This document shows, one piece after another, positions 34,814 through 47,443 of a DNA stretch of 64,000 nt. The notes beneath the pieces were generated by a model. That model did no database searches. It saw nothing but the letters and a program-made list of their open reading frames with translations, and was not told the DNA's origin. The position numbers and the translations under genes were made by a program. Location: the NCBI GenBank assembly GCA_035578175.1, contig JAQMRL010000002.1, forward strand, positions 98,558,748-98,622,747. Direction: 5' to 3'. This stretch comes from Catonia carolina (lineage: Eukaryota > Arthropoda > Insecta > Hemiptera > Achilidae). Within the stretch, counting starts at the first letter, position 1; each line of letters begins with the position of its first letter.

Positions 34814-35037
34814 CTACAGGGGTACCCAGGATCAAAAAGGGGGGGCAAGCCATGTTCCTTCAGGTTGCAACATTTTATTGAAGGACCCAATAAGTGGTTC
34901 TAGATACTTCTCGATTTTTACACAATTTTGTTTCATATCACTAAGCGATATGAAAAGTCTTTATAACCATTTAATTAAATATTATTTTTTGATAGGGGGA
35001 GGGGACAGCTGCCCCTCGATGGGTATACGCCAATGGG
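34814..35037. mobile_element. Possible short hAT-type MITE
   Basis: Left end CAGGGGTACCCAGGATC, then a poly-G tract; right end reversed CATTGGCGTATACCCATC. The target duplication is unclear. About 220 bp, non-coding. Confidence 0.35.
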
Positions 35038-35079
35038 TCCTTATAATACACACAAACCCATGTCGGGTGATAAAATAAT

Positions 35080-37020
35080 ATCTGATATTCACTTTGTTTT
35101 TAAGTAAAGAATCAAATGATAGTTTTTTTAATAACTACTGTCAGAAAGGTTACATAGCCTAGTACAACTTAATAGATATGCATAAGGTCTTCTTCTGTAT
35201 CAATGTTAACATTGAAAAAAAAACATAATACAGAAAATAGCATTAAAGTATGCATGTCATGTCATAAAAGGAGTCGATTAGATAATAGAGAAAGATACAG
35301 ATCTTTTGATATTGCCACGTGTTCTTTGCTTTGCCTTCCTTCACTCACTGAATAAAGCTTCTTAAAACTCTTTTCTTGGAATGTAAACAAACATTCACTA
35401 CGCATACAAACTTGCACTCACGCAATATACGATCAACACTGTTAAAATTAATAATCTCTTTTACAGTTGTTTATATAGGTTATTATAAAAAATCCAATGA
35501 CAATTTTATCTCCTTGAGGTTATTTTCTTAACAACTAAATAAAGAAAATAACTGAGAATTTTTTTATTTATTTCAAAGTCATGATTTTACACACTGTGCA
35601 GGCCTAAGTGTCTATATTCTATTTCAAATGTTTCAATTAAATACAAATATTAAACTACCTATACCTTATACAAGTTGTGTAACAAGTAAGAGATAACATT
35701 TGCAACAGTTAACCAATGCAGCGATTCTTCACTGCGTTGCATTTTCTTCCGAAAGAAACAGTTTGGGAACGTAGCCTACTACTACTATTAGATACTACTA
35801 TTACACTTACCTATACCGTAAATTTTCAAATGTACTGCGCTCGGTTTTTGAACTTACTACTTTTAGTACTAACTTTAAATCAGGGTGCGCATTAAAATGA
35901 TTAGAACCGACTATATCCAATCGAGTATTGACTGCAACAATTCCCCATCACGCCATAATTGTGAATATCGCTGGTTACTTTGCCTTTGGGAAGAAATGTT
36001 ACACGGAATGCGTATGCAGCGTGCACAAGACGTTCGGGGGAGAGGTTATTATACTTGTTATTATATAACTGAGTATAAGAATTAAAATATTATTTGTCAA
36101 GACACGAGTTGGTCAAACAGTAAAATGTTAATGTTCTGCGCAAAGCGGCAGACTTAAAAATTCTTTCAGAGTAGCACTAGTCTCAAGGTAACTGTAGCAA
36201 CCCAATCGTACTAAAATGAAAACGAAACGTCCCTTCGGTTCAACGCGCATAAAAACAGTTTTGAGCAGTGTACTGAAATTTCTTTTAATATCGTAAAATC
36301 TCGAATCTAATCTCATTTTACAGTGGTAGGCTACAACAACTAGATGTTAAAGTTAACCAGCCATCCAAAGCTAAAGCCCGAGAACAGAACAAAAAAAAGT
36401 GACTCTGATCTAACCTGGCAACTGACAGACTAGATAAATTAAGCGAGTTTCTCCAAACATTGTTCGCTGGGTTTCATTTGCGCGGCAAATATAAATCAGA
36501 GTCAGTAATTAAAAATTTTTTCAAACATGTTGTATAGTTCTTAAGTTTTAATGGTAGCGCTGACCTTGAAAACACCAGGATTGAATAGGTAGCAATTCGG
36601 GTTCATTATTATATATTTCTACAGATATCGTACACACATTAGTCACAACAAAAAAAAAATCATTCTGTTGAGAAGTGGTTGTTTGATTGCTTATTGTATT
36701 GAAATGGTAGTTTTACATACAGCCTATAGCCTATCTATCTTTCATGAAATGTTATTTTCAGTTTCGAATTTACGTAGTGGGTGTATATTCGCCAACGCTG
36801 ACGATGTTTTTAGTTAAACAGCTAGGCTCGGCCGGACGAGAGACACAGTTTACCTCACGGATTGTACCTATCGAAAATGATTTAGACGGAATAGAAGCAA
36901 AGCGTTAAGGAATGATCCAGAATCAAATCAAAGGATACAGAATGAAATACTGTACTATTTTTTGTTTTTACTTCCTACGAATTATAGAATAAGAAAACGG
37001 AATATATGTTTGTTTCTACC
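35080..37020. other. No repeat family recognised; candidate upstream control region
   Basis: No copies of the other families seen here. Two donor-like sites on the minus strand (ATAG/GTAAGTG near 35815; GTGAG/GTAAAC near 36855) have no signal-peptide frame before them. Short frames at 35885-36085 (+) and 36128-36316 (-) have no domain. Could hold a 5' UTR exon or promoter of the collagen gene; unproven. Confidence 0.3.
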
Positions 37021-37024
37021 CCTA

Positions 37025-37175
37025 TTTTCCACGGCCAGCCCGTGATGTTGATGTCAACGCAACTGGATTCTATGTTCAGAGACCTGGTTTGATTCCCGGT
37101 CAGGGCTGGCTGGCATTTCTTTTATCACCCTTCGTCGTCTACGTGTAATGTGTAAAACAGTAGTAAAAGAAAAAA
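37025..37175 (+). repeat. SINE-B copy
   Basis: CAACTGGATTCTATGTTCAG, B-box GGTTTGATTCCCGG, tail TTTATCACCCTTCGTCGTC and GTGTAAAACAGT. Followed at once by SINE-C tail sequence. Confidence 0.75.
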
Positions 37176-37189
37176 GAATTAATTTTTTT

Positions 37190-37343
37190 TTGTTTATTTA
37201 AAGTCGCACCTGCAGCTCGGTCATTAGCGACTACAGAGGGATAATACGTAACGGAGAATTTTAAGCTAACGAAAAGCCCTCCGTTATCAAACCCAAAGTA
37301 GTCGCAAACAACCAAGAAGTTGATGCGACTTGAAATAAATAAG
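37190..37343. repeat. Inverted pair of SINE-C tails
   Basis: TTTATTTAAAGTCGCACCTG at the left and, reversed, TTATTTCAAGTCGCATCAAC at the right meet around TAACGGAG/CTCCGTTA. Two SINE-C 3' ends point away from each other and form a short foldback. Confidence 0.65.
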
Positions 37344-37550
37344 TACGCATAATATTAAAATAGCGACCTGCTTTTATAATAATAATAATCAGTTATAAAT
37401 CCAAGTTTTTCCAATTACAACCCATCAATTCTTTTGCGTTTCTTATAAAACATTTTCCACCAACTGTCAATGTGAGAAGTTTTACTTAAACACTATCTAT
37501 TGAATTTTCTGAAAACTTACTTAAAATTTTTCGTAAACTTTGCAAAATGT

Positions 37551-37625
37551 AACCTACCGAGTTAGTCTAGCGGTAAAGTCCGTCCCCGCGAGTCAGCTGT
37601 TTTACAGCTGATTTTCGGAAGTTCC
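37551..37625 (+). repeat. SINE-A head, truncated
   Basis: AACCTACCGAGTTAGTCTAG (A-box region), then the hairpin GTCAGCTGTTTTACAGCTGA; cut before the B-box. Confidence 0.7.
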
Positions 37626-38569
37626 GTGAAGTTTTGCTCTTCAAGAAAAATTACTACGTTCGGTACAACTCTTACTCCTTTCCTTAACAAAATTTATTGG
37701 TTTCCTAATTTACGGGTTGTTCTACGTACAATACAATGTAGTTTATTAAAAAGAAAAACACATCTGCTTATAATTCCGTCTTTTTAACATTTTGTTTGTG
37801 TTGTATCAGTTTTTAGATATTTATCAAAGATTTACGATGATTAGGAAACGATGAATTTTATTAGTCATTAACTGTTTGATTTTTTAACTTTAGTCTTGAT
37901 TCCAGCTTAAACTGGAATTGTTTGTAATAGCTTAGTTTGTATTAAACATTGTTAGCCTTCTGAAATTTTATGTGTTCATATAAAAACTTCTTTCTTAGCA
38001 GACATATCATACTTTTAAATTACGAGTCTCTATTTTATTTTTTGAAAATTCGTACTTATGAAAAAATATTCACCGAAAAATTAAGATTGATAACTTGTTA
38101 AATATTTAATAACAACTAAATACTTAACAGATCAAATAAGGAGTCGGAACAAAACACATGACAAATTCGATGATTCATCCAAAAAAACCAAGAATTAGTA
38201 GTTGCATTAAAAGAATGATGAAAACAGACTCTATTCAGACTACTCCTGAAAATTTACGAAGTATTAAGAAACTAAACAAAAATCTTTGGTTTAAAAATTT
38301 AAAACTCAATCGCCTAAAATAATTTAAAGAGTTAAGCGTGTTAGGTAGAAGTACTTGGAGAATTGTAGTTAAAACAACTATAAGGGAAACTTTTAAAAAT
38401 GTATGAAACAAAGAAGAAATTAAGTTAAATTTTTAGAGAATGGAAACGTTTTGGGCAAAGTGGAAGTAAGAAACTACCAAAAAAATGTAGGTTAATCATT
38501 TTTATAGTTGCGCGTTTGGATACCGGGGTTGATAGCACAAAAATAAATAAATAATAATAATAGTCTTCA
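37626..38569. other. Nothing recognised
   Basis: AT-rich, no terminal repeats or frames of note. Confidence 0.45.
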
Positions 38570-38735
38570 AAAGGCTTCTTCCGTGGCACAGTGGTTTCAG
38601 CTGTAGACTGCTCTGTAGATTGTAAAGTGAAAAGTTCCGGGCTCGATTTCCGGCTAGGGTTGAAAATTATTACAAGTTAAAACCCACCGATTTCGTATCG
38701 TACTCGTAACCCATAGTAGTCGCTAATGACCAAAG
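38570..38735 (+). repeat. SINE-C copy
   Basis: TCCGTGGCACAGTGGTTTCA (A-box), GGGCTCGATTTCCGG (B-box), AACCCATAGTAGTCGCTAAT (tail). Confidence 0.78.
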
Positions 38736-38739
38736 TAGT

Positions 38740-39330
38740 TTATCATCTTCATCCTCTTCATCCCTCTTCCAAGTTTCCTCGATTGAGTCACACATAGCTC
38801 CTCCCCACCTCTCTCCATCATTGAATTATCTCTCCTCCATTGCTCTCTTTGCATTGCATCTTTTGCCCAACTCATCCATTACTCGACCCATTCGCTTCTA
38901 TCTTGCTCTGGCCTTTGGTCTGTTTCTCTCCATATCCAAATACAGATTCTTTTAGGCAGTCTACACTCCTCCATCCTACTGACATGACCAAACCATCATC
39001 TGTCAAATTCTCCTTATCAGAATGTACATTCTCAATAGTTCTTTAATATCATCATTCATGATTGTATCTCTTTATGTCCAACCTATCATACTCATCTTGA
39101 ACTTCATTTCGGTGGCACGCATTCTACTCTCTGCCTTCCTTCTACTTGTCACATAAGCCAGTATTGGCACAAAATATGCATAATACATAATCCGTTTACG
39201 ATACGTAAGAAGTTCTTGATATCAAACTAAATTTCTTACACTTTTGAAGAAACCGCTTATTCTTTGTACCCATTCTCTTAACTCCTTTTTCCAATTTTCT
39301 GTCGATGAGCAAACAAATCCTAAATATGTG
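38740..39330 (-). pseudogene. LINE C-terminal relic with GAT-rich tail
   Basis: Minus-strand pieces RATEMKFKMSMIGW, HVSRMEECRLPKRICIW and DAMQREQWRRDNSM match the C-terminus of insect LINE ORFs and the 3' end at 13525-13720. The 3' end runs into GATGAAGAGGATGAAGATG. Multiple stops. Confidence 0.6.
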
Positions 39331-40129
39331 AATTTGGGGTCTAAATGAAGCAGTTGATATAAATTTAAATGAACAAAAAAATAATAATCTTAAAAATTAT
39401 AAATGAGTCGTTAAAATATTATTCCATCTATCCATAATGCTGGACATTATAATCTCGAGTTGTTTTACAAAATCATCAGCCTGCTGGCATCTACCTACGT
39501 GATTTATGTTTACTACAGCAAGCTATTAAATGCGATTACGAATTAAAGGTAAATTAAAACCCATTGGCGTGTTGTTAATGGCCGTTACAAGTTGCATTAG
39601 GTTACGGTAAACCTTAGTATAAACAAGATACTCTTAATCTTGAGTTCTCATCTTAAACCGTTGTATGAATACAAGACACAACATTGCAATTACAATCCGC
39701 GCGCCATTCCGGTAGGCAATAGCTTATAAATAGCTTATCTTTCAATACAGTAATGATTATATCTTGGTGCAATTGAAAAGTAAATTGCAGTCTTGCGTAA
39801 ACATGATTTAAATATGATAGTCTAGCTGCTGGTACATAGCTATATACAATATATATACGGAATGTCTCGCGAAAGAACGATAATTTTCAGTATATGTTCT
39901 ACCGTTGAAAATAAAGAAAAGATTTTTAGTTATGATATTACTGTACTTTTTACGTCTTTGTCCGAAGCTTTTTTTTCAATGAACATATTTTGTGCTGTGT
40001 TACACAGATGTGTAATACAGATCTTTGTTATACAAATGTTCATTTGTCTAAGCCTAAGAGAACCAATACATATTGTAATTCAATTAACAAAGAAGCATTT
40101 ATTATTTTACAAAAATGTTGAATCCGATG
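39331..40129. other. Nothing firm; one unassigned frame
   Basis: A 92-codon plus frame (39862-40140, starting MSRERTIIFS) has no domain I recognise and ends inside the LINE tail repeat; probably chance. Confidence 0.4.
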
Positions 40130-40131
40130 CT

Positions 40132-41600
40132 GAATCCTGAATCCTGAATCCTGGTTGAGAGGGCTAAGAAGCCCTATGATGGCGACATCGTGTTAAGGAA
40201 CACCTGGTCGCTCGGGGAACAATATAACAGAATAATTGCAACCTCAAGAAATTTAGGGGGAATTTTATAGTTTAAATAGGAAATAGGATTCTGGTTCGTG
40301 GGACATTGGAACTGGGACTTGAAAGGAGGTAATTTATTTTTAGAAGTTATTTGTGGAAAATTTAAATTAAGGGACAAGTGGGTTTAAGAGCGGCTCTTTT
40401 ATTTTATTTTATTTTTCAGTGGCCTTTTTTCAGTTTTGTGGGAGGCCTAATATTTTGGTGAGGGGAAGGCATGCATTTTACTGAACGTGGACTAAAGGTA
40501 TAATTTAAGGTAGGGGTTAGTTTATGATTTCAGGGGAGACGGAAAGGGTAGAGTTTGGCATAATCACCGGCCTTTTTATCTTCTGAGTGTTTATTAATTT
40601 AAAATGGCGGCTCTTTTCACCGTAGTGGAGTGATTATGCATAGGAACATGGGGACAACTACCAACTGGGGGGAGTGAGTCATACAAGTAGGAGGGGCATG
40701 GGTAAATAAGAGGAATACAGGGCAGAATAAAAATGTGGCAACTCTAAATTTTGTTAAGTGGGTCATTCTAAAATTTAGATAAAGTCGTGGAATGGTAATG
40801 GGATAGAGACTTCAGGTGGGTGTAGGCGTCGGTACAAGTCCTGAATGATCTGGGGTCCGTCAGTTTTCCCAGCGTCGTGTAGCCGTTTCGAGGTATTGTA
40901 AATAAAGTCCTCCATAGAAGGGAAGAGAAGGTGTTCGTGTATGATGCGATTGGATATAAGATAGTGGAACTGTGTGATGCACCGGAGGACTTTGTTCTGG
41001 TATGCTGAAGTACGTCTTTTGTTGGACTTGGAGAGAAAGGGCCACCATACCGGTGACCCGTACAAAAGGAAAGGACGTAGGATAGAGGAGTACATCAGAA
41101 GTTTCAGTTTTGAGGAGTATGCAGGAGAGAGGAACAAAGGGATGAGTAAAGCGAACAAGGCCCTACCCTTGCTAAGCTTGCTGTCAATGTGCTGTCGAAG
41201 TGTCAATCGTTTATCTAGGTCAACCCCTAGATATTTCACGCTCTTCTGCCATGGGAGGAGTTCCCCTTCCAATCGTAGAGGCGGAGGAACATTGCGTTTT
41301 AGTGTAAAGTGGATTGCTTCGCATTTTGTGGGGTTAAGTGATAGTCTCCAGACACGACACCAGCTAGTGATGTCTAGAAGCTGAGTTTGAAGCGCGCGGC
41401 AATTGAGGCGGAGGCATCTGCCGTGACGGTACAGGATAGCATCATCGGCAAACAGTCCGAATTGGATTGAATCACGGACAGGAAAATCGAAGGTGTACAT
41501 AAGATAGAGGATGGGCCCAAGGACCGAGCCCTGAGGTACACCCGCGGACGAATGGGGTCCGCGGGTGTACAGCTCACAGCTCTTCATGGGTCACAGAAGC
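40132..41600 (-). mobile_element. 5'-truncated Jockey-type LINE with heptamer tail
   Basis: Includes the RT C-terminal part (40775-41587) and about 640 bases of 3' sequence ending in three copies of AGGATTC (minus strand) near 40132-40153. Ending in a short tandem repeat rather than poly-A is seen in several I/Loa-type LINEs. Confidence 0.75.
40775..41587 (-). pseudogene. Jockey-type reverse transcriptase, C-terminal 270 codons
   Basis: The frame is open to its natural stop. Motifs in order: AGVPQGSVLGPILYLMYT (RT block 4), FGLFADDAILYR (catalytic FADD), LSLNPTKCEAIHF, VKYLGVDLDKRLT, and the thumb/connection region with LKLLMYSSILRPFLLYGSPV. The endonuclease and the first RT blocks are absent (5' truncation near 41600), and the ATG at 41587 is only internal. 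It is the best-kept LINE coding piece in the window, so a fairly young insertion. Confidence 0.88.
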
Positions 41601-43199
41601 CAAAAAGTAGATTGTTTAAAGGGGCGAGTGTGCGTGCGTTACTGTCATTATTTGTGAGATAAAAATCGTTTGCTCTAAAATTATAAGCTTAAAATGCAAA
41701 TAACAAAAATTAAATAAAATCATATCTCAATAATAATAATAGGCTAATAGGTACAAGTTTGTAACATTTTTTACCTAAAGAAATTAGAAATGTTTAATGT
41801 AGGCCTATGTTTCACCGGTGAAAATAAAGAAAAAAAGTTCAACAAACATTTTGTCAACATTTCATTGTCTCATTACAGCAAGCTAAATCAAAACAATTCT
41901 GTCTGTTTTTGGTCTGATTAGTTTTTAATATTAATCTAAATTGTTAAAATTTAATTAATATCATCTTAATTATAAAGTTTTACTAATAATTTTAATAAAT
42001 TTATAAATTTTTAATTTATTTTTTATCAATTTGGACAAGATTCACGTCAAACCTTGAAAAGTGTGTTTTTTAGACCCCAGTTTTCTTCTATGTTTTACAT
42101 TGGTTTATTGAAAACTACTGTTTTTGAACCACGTTTTTTTAAGTAGTTCAGGTCAAAGACCTTTAAAAACCAGCAAATTTGATTCATAAATTATTCTGTT
42201 ACGAATTTCAGAATGGTTTCATTGTACAGAGGGAGCAGAAATCTGGGTGAAATGTTTCGACAGTCGTAATAAGACAACGAAGTGCTTTCAGATGTGTTTT
42301 GATAATTTTTTAAAATTTATTGGTAGAACAAATTCTGTAAGTTTCTAAGTTTTAGGCAAACAACATTAATGATACATACAAGAATAAAATTGTAGCAATT
42401 TATATTCACTTTCTACTGACTAGCATTTTAAGCTTGTAATTTTAAATCAAACCATTCTTATTCCACAAATAATGGCATAAACAAACTCACAAACGCCCTA
42501 TTAAGCTGTATATTTTTGGCTTCAAGAGGCTATGAAACGTACAGGTCTGTGGTGAGCATCAGATTCAATATTTTGATGAATTAATTTGTACTTTGTCAAC
42601 TGAATTACAATGTGGAATTGGTTGTCTTTTACATAGGCTTACACTAATGAACATCTGTATGGAATACATCACTACAAAAAAATATACTCATCGATATAAA
42701 TAACCATCGGACATAATGATAAAAAGTAGAATAATATCATGACTAAAAATAGAGATAGGCAGAATGGAACGGCTGTAATACATAACAGTGCCATTTAGGA
42801 ACATCGGCCAGACAATTAAAAAGCACAATGTAAACGTTAGAATATTTATCAGAAGTTTTCAGTATTCTTCTTATTTCGCCGTAAGCCTTTTTCTCAAGAA
42901 TTGAATCAATTCTCAAGTAAAATGGAATTTTAATTTTTAACCTAGTTAAAATATATAAGGAGTTCCTCAATTCGATGTAAGCATACGAGTATACAAGGTT
43001 TTTGAAAAAATAAAAATAAAATTGTCCTGATAGAAAAGTGAATTCAAATAATTATGTGTGCTATTATAAAAGTAAAATACCTATTAAATCTCGTTGACGT
43101 TAGTTGACAGTATGACTCAGAATAAGGTATCTTCAATAAGCATCCAGAATCCGTGAATCTCCTGTGGGAATAACCGCTTTCATGGATAAGCCGTTTCCC
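41601..43199. other. Nothing recognised
   Basis: AT-rich; a 75-codon minus frame at 42743-42970 has no domain. Confidence 0.45.
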
Positions 43200-43690
43200 G
43201 TCTAGGTTTTTAGTCTTCTTCTCCTTCTGCCTTTTAAGGATTAATCATCTCTGCCTATTCCGAACCTCTCAAATCTGCCCATCCTTTATCGGGCGTCCTC
43301 GTTCTCTCCTGCCCTCCGGCTTATAGCACAGCGTCTGCTTAGATATCCTATCCTCCCTCATTCTGTTCACATGCTCTAACCACAAAATTCTGTTCTAAAA
43401 TATCTTGTCGTTTATAGAGAAAATGTTGAGTTCTTTCCTTATCTCGGTATTCCTGCAACGATCTTCTCTACTACACCCATACGTAGGTCGAAGAAATTTC
43501 ATTTCAGATGCTTGCAATCTACTCTCCTCTCGCTCTGATAGCACTAAAGTTTCACTGCCATAGAGTAGGGTCGGCACTGCTATTGTTTTATAAAATCTCA
43601 CCCTCGTGTTTTTGCTGGTGCTATTTTTTAAGGTGCGGTGGATAGTTCCGCATATTTGCTGAAATCGGTGCATCTTTTTGTAAGCATCTT
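43200..43690 (-). pseudogene. LINE ORF C-terminal relic
   Basis: Minus frame 43395-43673 reads FYKTIAVPTLLYGSETLVLS, then RLQASEMKFLRPTYGCSRED; after a stop it continues HVNRMREDRISKQTLCYKP and RRERGRP. Typical of the region after the RT domain. Relatives at 49030-49415 and 61620-62045. Confidence 0.75.
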
Positions 43691-44821
43691 TATCCTGTTT
43701 GTATATAATGTTGCAACAATGTATGCAATGTTGTTAGGTTTTTGGTTTACCTAAAAATCTAATGGCGTATTTCTGCTAGAAGGTTCCCGCTTGTAAGCGT
43801 CCTGTCACCAACAACCTGCAATCAGCGTTTACTGTACGCTTACTTTAGCGGCTGAGTGCAGTGTTAGCTCTGTACTGCTCTACGCATGTCCTCCATCAAC
43901 TTTCGTACTCCAGACATTTTTCGTATCTTCTAGTTAGTGGTGGTCGGAATCTGTAGACCAAAATTCTTCCAATGGTAAATTAATTTAACATTATGAGCAA
44001 AACAGTTGTTCGGAAAACATACAAAAAAAAATCGAACACAATTTTACGCAAGTAAATATTTTAAAACGCAGTGTTGTGTTATGTACCATGAAATGTTACA
44101 TTTATTATGTCACATTTTTAGGTTTTAAGATATTTATGGAACTTCTCAGATTACCTAGATTCCTTTTGAATCCACTACTGAAAATCGGTTTCTTTTAGAA
44201 TTACAGGCTAGAAATAACATGTACACAGAATCATAATTAAAAGTTCTAAAACTACTGCATGATTATTTCTTGTTAAAGTGGCACTTTGAGATTTTCTGTA
44301 AAATTGGATTAAAATTGGTTCATTCCTTGATGATTCGTTCAACATAGTTGATCGTATAGAGTTACAACCGATACTGGTACATTCAAAGAGAACATAAAAT
44401 CAGTAAAATATTGTAAAACTTGACGATCAGCAAGAATATTAGTACAGTTTGCGGTTTCATTTATTTTTATATGAAAAAAAATCTTTCGTCCAGAGAGAAT
44501 TTAGTATTTAGAAGGATTCAGGAATAACATACTAAACGAGAGAACGTCATCTCCTAGTTTAACTAAGTACGTAAATAACTCCCTAAGCGCAGCGCCGTTT
44601 AGGAGATTATAGCTGTAGTTTATGGTTAGTTATGCCTACGACACAAACAATTACGTCATCAACTTAACAAGTTACTACAGAACTTTTAAATAAAAATATA
44701 ATCGTGTGTTAATATTTGATTAGAACTCCAGTTTCTACCGAATTAAATGTAGTATATAATTCTTTTTTCCGTAAAATGTTTTTTATATGAAAAACAATAA
44801 AACAGTAATTTAATTTAATTT
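43691..44821. other. Nothing recognised
   Basis: 43740-43960 is less AT-rich but has no frame or second copy that I can see. Confidence 0.45.
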
Positions 44822-45113
44822 ACGTTGGAATCTGTCCAATTTAGAACAATAAGCAATCCCATGAGCTAATGAGATGAGGAAGATATGTATGACGTAAAAA
44901 TGAGGTGTTATCTTGTACAGACTCAGGCCTACCATTCCTGATAGAGTAGGGTTAACTGAAACGCAACCATCAATGTGCACCGGTAAGCTCTGATTAGCAT
45001 TTAAATCCGTCTAAAAGTAATGCCTTCTCTAGGATTTGAACCACAGAACCTTCATTTCACAAAATCAGCTGTCAAACAGCTGACTTTACCACTAGACCAG
45101 CTCGGTGAGTTGG
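44822..45113 (-). repeat. SINE-A, near full-length copy
   Basis: Reversed, it carries CTGGTCTAGTGGTAAAGTC, the hairpin CAGCTGTTTGACAGCTGA, the B-box GGTTCAAATCC, and ends at GGACAGATTCCAACG. Confidence 0.8.
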
Positions 45114-45479
45114 GAGTAATAAAGTAAATAACATTACATCTCACCCAACCTCAAATCTAAGCCCCGGAACCTTTTGTCAAATCCTAACATTACTAAAAAA
45201 GAAGTAGAGAAAGGTTTGGGGTAAAGAAATTGCGTTAATTTGTAGTTACAGATCTACTAGTTTACGGCAGAGACTCGAAATACGATCTATGAAAAATCCA
45301 ATTCTCCGAATGGGTCAGCGTACAGCTGAGAATTTACAGACTTTAAAAAACGATGTAATGTAATCTAACACACAGAAAACTTCGGTAAAAGTGAACCACT
45401 TAAACTTCACGGTGTTCACAAATTGTTTAAGCAAAGCATCAGTGCGGTAAAGTTTCGGTAAAAAACCGGGTTAAAAAAT

Positions 45480-46265
45480 ATCGTTAAAATTTTTGTGAAG
45501 CCTAAATTGGGAATCTCGAAATAATATAATGACTAGTGATAATCGCAAAAAGTTAAAAATTACACGAATAAACTACTACTTCCTGTTGACCGATCTTGAC
45601 AAAAGTTTTCGCGTCGGGTTCTTTAGTGGTACCTACCTAACTTAAGTTTCAAGTTTCAACTTCGTAAGATGTTCAATTCTTTAGATAGTTTGTACACACA
45701 CACACACACACACACACATACACTCAGACCAATCGCTAAAAACAGGGTTTTTGGGTTTAGGAGATCTGAAAACGTGTATATCTGGTGAAAACTCAATTTC
45801 GGAAAATCGACATGAAAACAATACTTTCCTTCCTATATTTTTATATACTGCCCATAACAGGTGGAGTGTGAAATTATTTACACTCAATCTGTTCGTTGCA
45901 GGTCTAAAATAAATAGTTCTGTTTCTTATCACATGGTCAGCCAATTAAATGACTGAATAATTTAAGAACGGAAGAGGTAGAGGCGTAAAAGACACTAATC
46001 GGAGTTATCTCCTCTGAAAGTAATGAATTTCATTATACAGTCAGACCTTGTGGTGAATGAAGTGAAGGTGTCATTTGCAGAGTAGAAAATATGTGCTTTT
46101 CAGAGGGCTCGGCATGTTGATAAGCGTACTTTTCCACTCAGTGAGGAAGGCAATTGTAAACCACCTCACTCCTCGTTTTACTTAGTTAAACCTCTACAGG
46201 TTAAAACAGCCTTTCAGCTGGTGACCTAAACAATAAAAATTTATACAGGGAAGAGAAAGTAAAAA
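45480..46265 (-). mobile_element. R3 family copy, interrupted by R2
   Basis: Minus-strand order: AAGTAGTAGTTTATTCGTG block, short CA array (about 45693-45718), TTAGCGATTGGT, CATGTCGATTTTCC. The terminal segment is split: CTTCCTATATTTTTATAT before 45850, and ACAGGGAAGAGAAAGTAAAA after 46240, with R2 between. Confidence 0.7.
45858..46232 (+). repeat. R2 dispersed repeat, copy 2 (inside R3)
   Basis: GGTGGAGTGTGAAATTATTT to GGTGACCTAAACAATAAA; aligned with 27414-27797. Lies inside the R3 terminus, so it inserted later. Confidence 0.75.
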
Positions 46266-47100
46266 TATAGTCCAGATTAAGTCCAGTGGGAGCTGAAAAC
46301 TGGGCAAGAAACTCCTATCCTTTTAATCCAGTGAAATCTCTAGAGGCGACCAGTATTTCCGAGAACTTAAATAACTATATTGGCTAATGAAATCCCCAAG
46401 ACGACTATTCCTCTAACCCGACTTCGACGGCCAGTGTTGTATAAAGTCGATCAATATAATACAAACTTTCGAGTGAAATAATATTTTCTTTAACTAGGTA
46501 ATAAAAAGGTTTTTACTGACCATATCTTTGTTTATAACAGTAACGAAACCAATAAGCACGTTATAAAGCAGGTTAAAGGGACATGAACTAACAAATAACG
46601 AATTGTTAAGCACAGTTGAAAATGAAGTTGTGTAACTAGGTCAGCAGATAGTTATCCATATCGATACAATGTTTAATGAACTTAAAGAAATTCAGGACTG
46701 GAAAAAAGAAATTATTTAAATGCATGCTGATACTACTACTTCAAAAGAGGATACACCGATGAAGGAAGAGGAGAATAAATCGTTGTACCTGTTCCTTTAA
46801 CCAAATCGTCGAATTGCGTCAAGGTAAAATGATTAAATAATTAAATTATGATAAAACTATTAAAAAAATAATAATACAGATGATCAATCATGAGAACAAA
46901 TCAAGTAGAAAAACTTCATGAGGAAGTAGTCTAGAGCTTGATAGTACATTTATAAAAATATTTTTTCAATAGTTTTTAATAACCCTGTAATATATAAACG
47001 TACAAAATAAGTACCTACCAACTACAAAGAATCTAAAACCTTATGAATTTCTTTAATTTCGTTGTACAGACGTTAAACTGTAGCAGTATTTATTGTTGTT
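46266..47100. other. Nothing recognised
   Basis: AT-rich, no family copies seen. Confidence 0.45.
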
Positions 47101-47104
47101 GTTT

Positions 47105-47443
47105 AGGTCATCAGCCAAAGGATGGTTTAAACCTCAAAAGGCTTTACTAAGTAAAACGAGAAATGAGGTGGTTTACGACTGCCTTCCTCACTGAGTGGAA
47201 AAGCATGCTTATCAGTATGCCAGGCCCTCTGAAAAGCATCTACTTTCCACCCTGCAAATGACACCCTCACTTCATTCACCATAGGGTCTGGCGTTATAAT
47301 GAAATTCATTTCTCTCAGAGAAGATAACTCTGACTGGTATCTTTACACCTCTACCTTTTCTGTTCTTGAATTCTTCAATCATATAATTGGCTGACCTTGT
47401 GATTAGAAATAGAACTATTTTTTTGTAACCCTGGAACTAGCAG
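47105..47443 (-). repeat. R2 dispersed repeat, copy 3
   Basis: Begins GGTCATCAGCCAAAGGATGG and runs to TAACCCTGGAACTAGCAG, where the family sequence stops and a hAT-like terminus begins. Confidence 0.75.

Noticed and set aside
35885..36085. Plus frame with a Cys-rich shifted reading (KKCYTECVCSVHK)
   Set aside because: Only one short piece, no splice borders or Gly-X-Y register; not evidence for a divergent collagen chain.
36128..36316. Minus frame as candidate signal-peptide exon
   Set aside because: No N-terminal hydrophobic core, and no phase-0 donor at its end.
39862..40140. 92-codon plus-strand frame as a small host gene
   Set aside because: No domain, and it ends inside the AGGATTC tail of an opposite-strand LINE.
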